From positions 3,336,501 to 3,400,500 of the forward strand of contig CP126199.1 of NCBI GenBank assembly GCA_030272155.1: a DNA stretch of 64,000 bases. Reading direction: 5' to 3'. This DNA comes from Tetradesmus obliquus. Its lineage: Eukaryota > Chlorophyta > Chlorophyceae > Sphaeropleales > Scenedesmaceae. The first letter of the stretch is position 1; every line of letters begins with the position of its first letter. Shown here piece after piece: positions 58,066 to 64,000 of this stretch. The notes beneath the pieces are model-generated. The model was not told the origin of the DNA. It ran no database searches and saw nothing but the letters and a program-made list of their open reading frames with translations. Both the position numbers and the translations under genes were made by a program.

Positions 58066-59740
58066 CTCAGGCACCGACCAGCGCTTCAAGCGCCTCAAGG
58101 TGGATGGCGTGCACATCGGTGTGTCTGTGTGGGACACAGCAGGCCAGGACAGGTTCCAGAGCCTCACCCCAATGTGAGCAGCAGCAGAGCAGCAGCAGCA
58201 GCAGCAGACATGCAAGCAGTAGGTGAAGCAGTGTTAGCAACACCAGTACCTGTAGGTATCCCAGGCCCACATCAAGCCGAGGAGGAGGCTGTGTATTCAA
58301 GTACTTGATTGCTCCAGCAGTAACACTGTGCAAGTAGTGCCACGTGCCAAGCAGAATGTTGGTGCCAGCAGCACTCGGGCAATTGCGGGGGTCCAAGGTT
58401 GCACATGCATTAGACTATGTGCATTTGGTGCGAGTAGCGGCAGCTACACTTTGCAATAGTTGGTGACAGCAGCTCTGTTTATGTGGCTGCCTGCTGCAGG
58501 TACTTTCGAGGCGCACATGGTGTAGTGTATGGTGAGCAGGGCTGCGGCCGGGCAGCAGTGGGACGCCAGCAAAGACTGAGAGCTGTTAACATGGAGTTTG
58601 CAGAGATTTTTAGCATGTGAAGCAGATGGAAGCAGCGGTCACCATGGAGCGAAGTGGGCTGTGTCGTGGAAGATGGGAAGCAGATGATTGACATTGCTTG
58701 TTCTGCCGCCACCGTTCAACGGTTGGTTGCGCAACATCAGCTCTGCCAGGCAGCGGCGACAACGTCAGCGCGCATGACTGGAGTTCAGGGGAAGCAGGCA
58801 GATAGCTGTGTCGCGCATTGCATGCATGCAGTGTTGCGATCTTTGTGCTCCATGCGCACACCTGCTGACTGTACAGGTCTGCTGCATGCTGTCTGTTTGC
58901 GCTATGCACCTTGTCCTGCAGTGTTTGACGTGACGCGTCGTGAGACGCTGGACAGCCTTGGCAGCAAGTGGATGGATGACTTCCGGCAGTACGGCACACA
59001 CCCTGAGGCAGTACAAATGGTTGTGGGCAACAAGGTGGATCTGGTGAGCAGCATGCCTGCAGCACCAAGTGAATGCCACTGAGGCAGCGGTGATCCCGCA
59101 TACTGTCATGTTTGAATAAAGCCTTGGTGTTTGGATGGTAATTTGTTGTAATGCCATTGCAGATGACGCTGGTTTGGGGCATGATCTGAGCCGGATGCCG
59201 CAGCAGCTGCCTGCAGTTGCCATGCTGGTGTGGGCTGTGCAGCTAGTGCCGTTGGGGTGCGTGCTTTGTGCTTCGTGTGCGACATGTGCATGCTTGCTGC
59301 TGCTGCTGCAGCCCAGCTTGTTCACCTGGATAACCTGCACCAACACAAGCATGAAGTGCCTGAGGCGTGTTCACTGCCTCACTCACTCACCTACCCAGCT
59401 TACTACCACTCAACCACTCGCTCCCTCCCTCCCACTCACTCACCCGCCCACTCACTCGTATATGTGTTGCATTTGTTTGCAGGGTGAGGAGGCTCGCGTG
59501 GTCAGCTCCGACCAAGGTGCTGCATTTGCGCGTGCACACGGCTGCCTGTATAAAGAGACCAGTGCCAAGGAAGACTGTGGGGGAGTGGAGGAGGGTGTGT
59601 ATGATGCACTGGTGTGGGGCATGGTGGCTACAATCCTCGATACGCCGGGGCTAGTGGGGCGCAACAGCAGGCGAGGCAACAGGCAGCTGGATCTGGGGGC
59701 AGGCGGCAGCAGCGGCGGCCGCAGGGGCGGCTGCTGCTAG
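57469..59740 (+). CDS. RAB18: Rab GTPase, Rab18/RabC type
   Basis: Six exons join in phase: 57469-57513, 57788-57881, 58071-58173, 58500-58531, 58922-59043 and 59483-59740, giving 217 residues. All nucleotide-binding motifs are present: P-loop GDSGVGKT (20-27), switch II WDTAGQ (67-72), GNKVDL (127-132) and ETSAK (157-161). The C-terminus ends Gly-Gly-Cys-Cys, a dual geranylgeranylation site. The FRGAHGVVYVFDVTRRE segment and the TPGL near the C-terminal helix match Rab18/RabC proteins, which act on ER, lipid-droplet and post-Golgi membranes. Exon 4 is only 32 nt. The Gly/Arg-rich hypervariable tail contains short Gly/Ser repeats. Intron 2 ends in a CTG run before the acceptor. Family assignment within Rabs is by similarity of these motifs from memory. 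Confidence 0.92.
58035..58061 (+). repeat. CTG microsatellite (9 units) just before the Rab exon 3 acceptor
   Basis: The run is followed by CTTTCTCAG, the 3' splice site (exon 3 starts 58071). Confidence 0.85.
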
Positions 59741-61705
59741 CTGTGCAGTTGCGCACCTGCCTGCCATATGCGCGGTAGTTGTATCGAATGTGAGCAGCTG
59801 CTGCATTGTGACAAGTTTTCAGGGTGCCTGTGTTTGGTATTGGATGGCTGCCATGTGCATGTCATAATGCTGTCATTAGTTCTGGTATGCTGCAGCGTTG
59901 CATGTGTATTTGTGTGTTGTTTGGGGTGTCGGGCGTGTGCAGGGTGGTGGAGTATGGTGGGCAGCAGTGGCTGGGTTGGCTGAAGCATTCATATATCTCA
60001 GCAACCAAGCAACTTGGCGTGTGATGTTTTCATGGGTGACCATCTGTTGCAGGCTTGGCAGGCGGCAGTGTGCAACTTGCAGCCCAAAGCTCTCCTTCGA
60101 GATCTAGCTTTTCTTATGAAACTGAGGCTGCCGGGCGAGTTTTGTGCAATGCAATGCAGTGTAATGCAATTGCAATTTGGCAGATGGCTGCAGCAGCAGT
60201 GTATGCAAGCAGCACCAGTGTAGGTGTGTGCTGGTGGATGGGCAGGTGTCACATGCACAGATGTTGTTGTGTACATCTGTCAGCTTGTGTGCTGTATGAT
60301 TTGAGATGCCCCTGCTGGGTTCGAAAAAGTTGCTGCAGTTACAAATTGCAGCAGACTGGCTGCTCACCATACTGCAAGGCCGCAGGCTGCAATGGGTGGC
60401 GGCCACTGTTTACTGTGTTGATGCGGTTGAGGCCGGCACCATTCGAGCCACAAGACCCATTGCGCATGCTGCAGCAAAGTAGATGCCCCAGGCGGCAGAT
60501 ATTGACCGGTGCACCTCCTCACTTAAGCGAGAAAGCTTTCTCATTGTGTTACGGCTCAGGGCTCATGTGTCACATCTGCCGCATCTTGGCGGATCTGCCG
60601 CAACTTGGCGGATGAGATCGGCTGCTGCTGTTGTGGGTCACTTGTGCATTTGGGTACAAGCGCAAAGCTATCGGCACGTTTTGTGTAGGTGGTGTGCCTA
60701 CAAGCAAGGCTGCATGCATTGTGTACATGCTTCTCATTCGGCTGTGATGCTTTTCAAGCATCGGCGTTGCGTGTAGAGGAACGTCTGCTGTAGGAGTGCC
60801 TGCGGGCTGCAAGTAACCATGCTACCCCTACACTAGGTACAATCGATTACGTTGTCGAGTATGTATTGTATTTCCTGCTATTCTTGATACGTTTTGCACA
60901 TTCTTGAGCAGTTCCTGACACTTGCAGCCATGCGTTTGTTGTTGCAGTGACAGGGCTTTTAGTTTGCAGGCAGACAGCACGTGCCTTGCAAGCATACCCG
61001 CCATACATGTATGTATGGACCTGCTGCATAGCACGTTAACAAAGAATCGACAGTTGTGTCAGCAGTTTAAGCAGTGTACTGAAGCTGCAGCTGTCAACTG
61101 GTGTCGACGTATTGTATTCCAGGACCAAAGGTTGACGACGTGCGCGAGTGGAGTGCCCTGCGTGCTAAGCATGTAAATGTCTAAGTACGGTGTCAGATTG
61201 ATCATTTTGGCATTCAGCAGGCGCTCAAAGCCGCGGCCCAGCCATGACCAAGTCAGTAATCAGGTGACCCCATCATCAAGTCACCAGGGTCATCACTGTT
61301 CGTGTACTTGACAAGGATTATGTGCCTTAACTTGGAGGGCAGCGCCCTCCTGCCTTGAAGGCAAGAGCCCTTCTTGTAATTGCGTTCAATATACTTGTGT
61401 CTCTCAACTTGCCTTTTACAAGCCCAGCCAGTCACGGTCGAGATGTGCTAGGGTCCTGTGGCGCGAAGAACAGTGGTTGACCCTCATCAGCAGGCGTATG
61501 CCAAGCAGAGCTTGCTTTACAGTATTATTTGAATTGAAAATACTACGTAGAACGTTAGCAGAACAGCAACGAGCATTAGCCACTCTGTCAACACAAATCG
61601 AACCTGCAGCGCTGTCCAGCTGCTGTTTGCCTGCCCATCGTGTTTGAAAGATAGCTGATTGCGCCAGGCGTTGTGCTAAACAGGCTCGCGACGCCAGGTG
61701 AGCGG
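59741..61705. other. Intergenic region right of the Rab gene
   Basis: About 2 kb with no recognised exon or RNA gene. Short open frames are Cys/His-rich shadows. A TGTAA at 60160-60164, 420 nt after the Rab stop, is a weak candidate 3' end. Confidence 0.4.
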
Positions 61706-62296
61706 TCAAAGGATGTCGTGGGGCCCGCTCTTGGTTGTGTATGCTTTGTCTGAGGCTGAATACAAAGCATCACTTTTATTTACATCATGTACGTATTTTT
61801 CAGGCCCGATCACCGGCAGCGAGTCTTTGCCAGTGGCAGAGCCTGTGGCAGCAGCCCTGGCGTAGCGGTCTCTGGCCAGTGCACTTTCACCATGCCCTTT
61901 CAACGGATCAAATGACTCTCTTTGCATTTCACGGGCTTTTGTGGCTTTCCTTGCCTCTGCAGGGCTGGCATCAATTTTTGGCGGGCTTGCTGAGCAGAGC
62001 TGTTCAGGGATGTGCTTCGCATTCCCCGTTTGCCTGCTGGAGGTTTCAGGTTCCTACTTCAGGTTAGAGAGGTGCATTACAGCGTTGCAAGCCGCGTCGT
62101 GCGGCTGTATTCGTGGTATAACTTGCAAACAGGGACGATGCACGGGCCTGCGATTGACCACCGGCGGTCCTTCTCTGTAGCCGTTCCTGGTATCTGTAGC
62201 TAGCATCCCGCACTGTTCTATAGCGAGCAGTTCGTTCACGGTCGCTGAACATACCTGCTGCATGGTCATCCCTTCCTGTGCTGCTCACCCATGCTA

Positions 62297-62328
<32 letters not shown>

Positions 62329-62330
62329 AC
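61706..62330 (-). CDS. Possible small basic protein, partial model
   Basis: On the minus strand a frame ending at 61706 (C-terminus TTKSGPHDIL) stays open upstream to about 62057, with the charged stretch EARKATKAREMQRESFDPLK and a good acceptor at CCCTGCAG (exon start near 61953). A second Arg-rich frame at about 62110-62300 (FSDRERTARYRTVRDASYRY) could be the preceding exon; several phase-1 donors near 62115-62175 would join it in phase. The composition is unlike the Cys/His-rich noise elsewhere, which is why it is listed. No family was recognised and the join is not settled. Its upstream end overlaps the CTG repeat before the plus-strand gene on the right. Confidence 0.3.
62299..62329 (+). 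repeat. CTG microsatellite (about 10 units)
   Basis: An uninterrupted CTG/GCT run about 40 bp before the acceptor TTTTGCAG of the plus-strand exon that begins near 62371. Confidence 0.8.
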
Positions 62331-62370
62331 GGTTGTGTTTCATTGTTCTGGACGGATGTGCTTTTGCAGT

Positions 62371-63423
62371 GAGCATGAACTAGACCTCAACAACAGTGCA
62401 GCTATCAGCAGCGGCAGCCCCGCCTGCAGCACTCCGGGTCTGCAATTTACCCATCAGAAGTTGAACATGCTGCAGCAGCACCTTGCCTGTTCAAGTTGCA
62501 ACAGCGCAGAGTGTGATGGCGACAGCATGCTGCTGCCCAGCTGCTGCAGCTGGCAGTCAGACCTTTGGCCGGTGCACCTGGCATGCAGCATGCCTGCAGT
62601 GAGCCCAAGTGGGCCCCAGGCCACTTGCCTGGCAGCCAGCAGCCAGCAGCTGCACAAAAGCTTTGCACAGAACCAGCAGCAGCAGCAGCAGCAGCCAGGC
62701 AACAACCTGCTTGCAGAGATTGTTCAAGGCTCCTTGATGATGCAGACCAAGCTCAGCATCTCCCCAGCAGGCCAGGCACAACTTTCAGAAATGGGTGACC
62801 TCTTGCACAGTATCCAGTGGCCAGCAGAGAAGCAACAGCTGGAGCAACACATCGGATGTGGCTGCTCCCTGCCGGCTGCGCCTGGCTATGGCAGCCGCAG
62901 CAGCAACCTACTGCAGCTGGCAGGCACTGACGGCAGCGCCGCGGGCGCTGATGCTGCAGCCAGGGTAGGCTACTGGCTCAGCAGCAGCCACTGCTGGGAG
63001 AGCAGCAGCCTGTCTGTATCAGGCCCTGCTGCTGCCAAGCACGCGGCTGCGCCGCTGCCGCCCTGGGATGCAGCAGCGCTGTGGCGCCATCAAGGCCAGC
63101 CTGCAGTGGCAGGGTCTCCTGCAAGTGCGCAGCGCCTCCCTGGTGCCTGCCCCTGCACCCCACGGCGCCTGGAGCTGGCCCCCTGCTCTGATGACATAAA
63201 CTTTCAGATGCAGGAGTGGCTGGATGACATGGAGGAAAGGGCTGCCACAGCAGGCGCAGGCGCGGCTTGCGGGCTCACGTATGGCGGCATGCCTACTGTC
63301 ACCGCACCAGAGTTTGCAGCAGCCACGAGTGCAGGTGCTGCTGCAGCGTCTGCACAATCGCTGCCAGATCTGCCGGCACCTGCCTTTGCGATTCTTGGCT
63401 TGATTCAAGGTGATGGTGTATAG
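62371..63423 (+). CDS. Ala/Ser/Gln-rich unknown protein, last exon
   Basis: A plus-strand frame runs from a likely acceptor (TTTTGCAG, exon start about 62371) to the stop at 63421-63423, encoding about 350 residues. It contains poly-Gln and Ala-rich stretches, many His and Cys, and two better-looking segments: LLAEIVQGSLMMQTKLSISP (about 62707-62766) and the acidic, possibly helical DDINFQMQEWLDDMEERA (about 63190-63243). No domain could be named. If the exon model is right, at least one upstream exon must supply the start codon; otherwise an in-frame ATG at 62357 or 62467 could be used. The CTG run upstream would then be intronic, as elsewhere in this window. Confidence 0.5.
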   Translation, partial: EHELDLNNSAAISSGSPACSTPGLQFTHQKLNMLQQHLACSSCNSAECDGDSMLLPSCCSWQSDLWPVHLACSMPAVSPSGPQATCLAASSQQLHKSFAQNQQQQQQQPGNNLLAEIVQGSLMMQTKLSISPAGQAQLSEMGDLLHSIQWPAEKQQLEQHIGCGCSLPAAPGYGSRSSNLLQLAGTDGSAAGADAAARVGYWLSSSHCWESSSLSVSGPAAAKHAAAPLPPWDAAALWRHQGQPAVAGSPASAQRLPGACPCTPRRLELAPCSDDINFQMQEWLDDMEERAATAGAGAACGLTYGGMPTVTAPEFAAATSAGAAAASAQSLPDLPAPAFAILGLIQGDGV

Positions 63424-64000
63424 GCTGTGATGTTGACGCAGTTCCTTGCTGTGTGTTGAAACAGTTTTGCACGCTTTGAAGCAACATTAGCTGGGCTGTG
63501 GAGGAGGGAACCACGCTAGGAGGTGGCTGCATTGTGCGTTCTGCTGTGGAGCAACAGTGTGGGCTACACATGAGTGCAGCAGCGTTGTTCTGAGGATGCT
63601 CATGTGGAATTCGTGCTTTCGATGCTGGGCAAGGCACTACAACATTGCTTAATTTGTTGGTCGTTGCCAAAGGGCGCGTTGCTGTGCCCACAGCAAACTA
63701 CCAACATCAGCAGATTTAAGGGAGCTGATCAACAGCAGATGTTACGTGCTGTCTTGATCAGTCAACCTTAGCTGCAGAACCCTGGAAACCCTACTCTCAC
63801 AGCCACGGATTGGGCTCTGGGGTTGTTGAACGCAACGGAGCATTGCGGCACCATGTGGGCATGTGATGCACGACGAGAAAGAAGAAAGTTGCATCACCGG
63901 GGTGTGTGTACATGGTCTCTTTGCGGTTGCAGTGCTTGCGTGGTCTGCTGGCGGTTGCCAGTTAGTGCTGCTGCGCGAGCGATGCGTGGCAACTGCCGCT
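63424..64000. other. Right end of window, no gene recognised
   Basis: Probably the 3' UTR of the preceding gene and further intergenic sequence. Nothing coding was seen. Confidence 0.4.

Overview
The window is nuclear DNA of a chlorophyte green alga. The evidence is short exons separated by many introns with GTGAGN/GTGCGN donors and CAG acceptors, very heavy CAG/CTG triplet content (poly-Gln, poly-Ala and poly-Ser in proteins, long CTG runs in introns), a secreted cysteine-rich protein with a PAN/Apple-like domain, and TGTAA motifs downstream of several stop codons, which is the usual green-algal polyadenylation signal. A member of the Sphaeropleales (Scenedesmaceae-like) fits best, but this is an impression from style, not a database match. 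No rRNA, tRNA, transposase or CRISPR array was seen.

Layout from left to right: (1) the 3' part of a glutamine-rich coiled-coil protein (+); (2) a secreted histidine phosphatase (+); (3) a NOT4-type RING E3 protein (+); (4) a signal-peptide PAN/CxxC-rich protein (+) whose otherwise phase-consistent eight-exon frame is interrupted by one TGA; (5) PAF1, a subunit of the RNA polymerase II PAF complex (+); (6) a small C2H2 zinc-finger protein of the ZNF706/At2g23090 type (-); (7) a large low-complexity protein with an LRAT/NlpC-P60-like His...Cys signature (+); about 5.5 kb without a recognisable gene; (8) a two-RRM Whi3-like RNA-binding protein (-); (9) a class I histone deacetylase (-); (10) an N-terminal-motor kinesin (+), divergent from the deacetylase; (11) the mitochondrial cristae protein MIC60/mitofilin (-); (12) a small unknown protein (+); (13) a Rab18/RabC GTPase (+); (14) a weakly supported basic protein (-) and an Ala/Ser/Gln-rich unknown protein (+) at the right end.

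The genes are mostly housekeeping functions (chromatin and transcription, mRNA fate, trafficking, motors, mitochondrial architecture) and do not form one pathway. For most genes exon borders were derived by hand and the phases of all joined exons agree, which strongly supports the models.

The most unusual structure is a recurring pattern of exon echoes: short, diverged tandem copies of exon edges, often with splice signals attached, lying in neighbouring introns or 3' flanks (phosphatase exon 5, PAF1 exon 5, PAF1 last exon, and deacetylase exon 4 with two extra copies). Other points are the in-frame TGA in the PAN/CxxC gene, CTG microsatellites placed directly at 3' splice sites, a perfect 23-bp palindrome between convergent genes, and a 52-bp-arm foldback near 49.5 kb.
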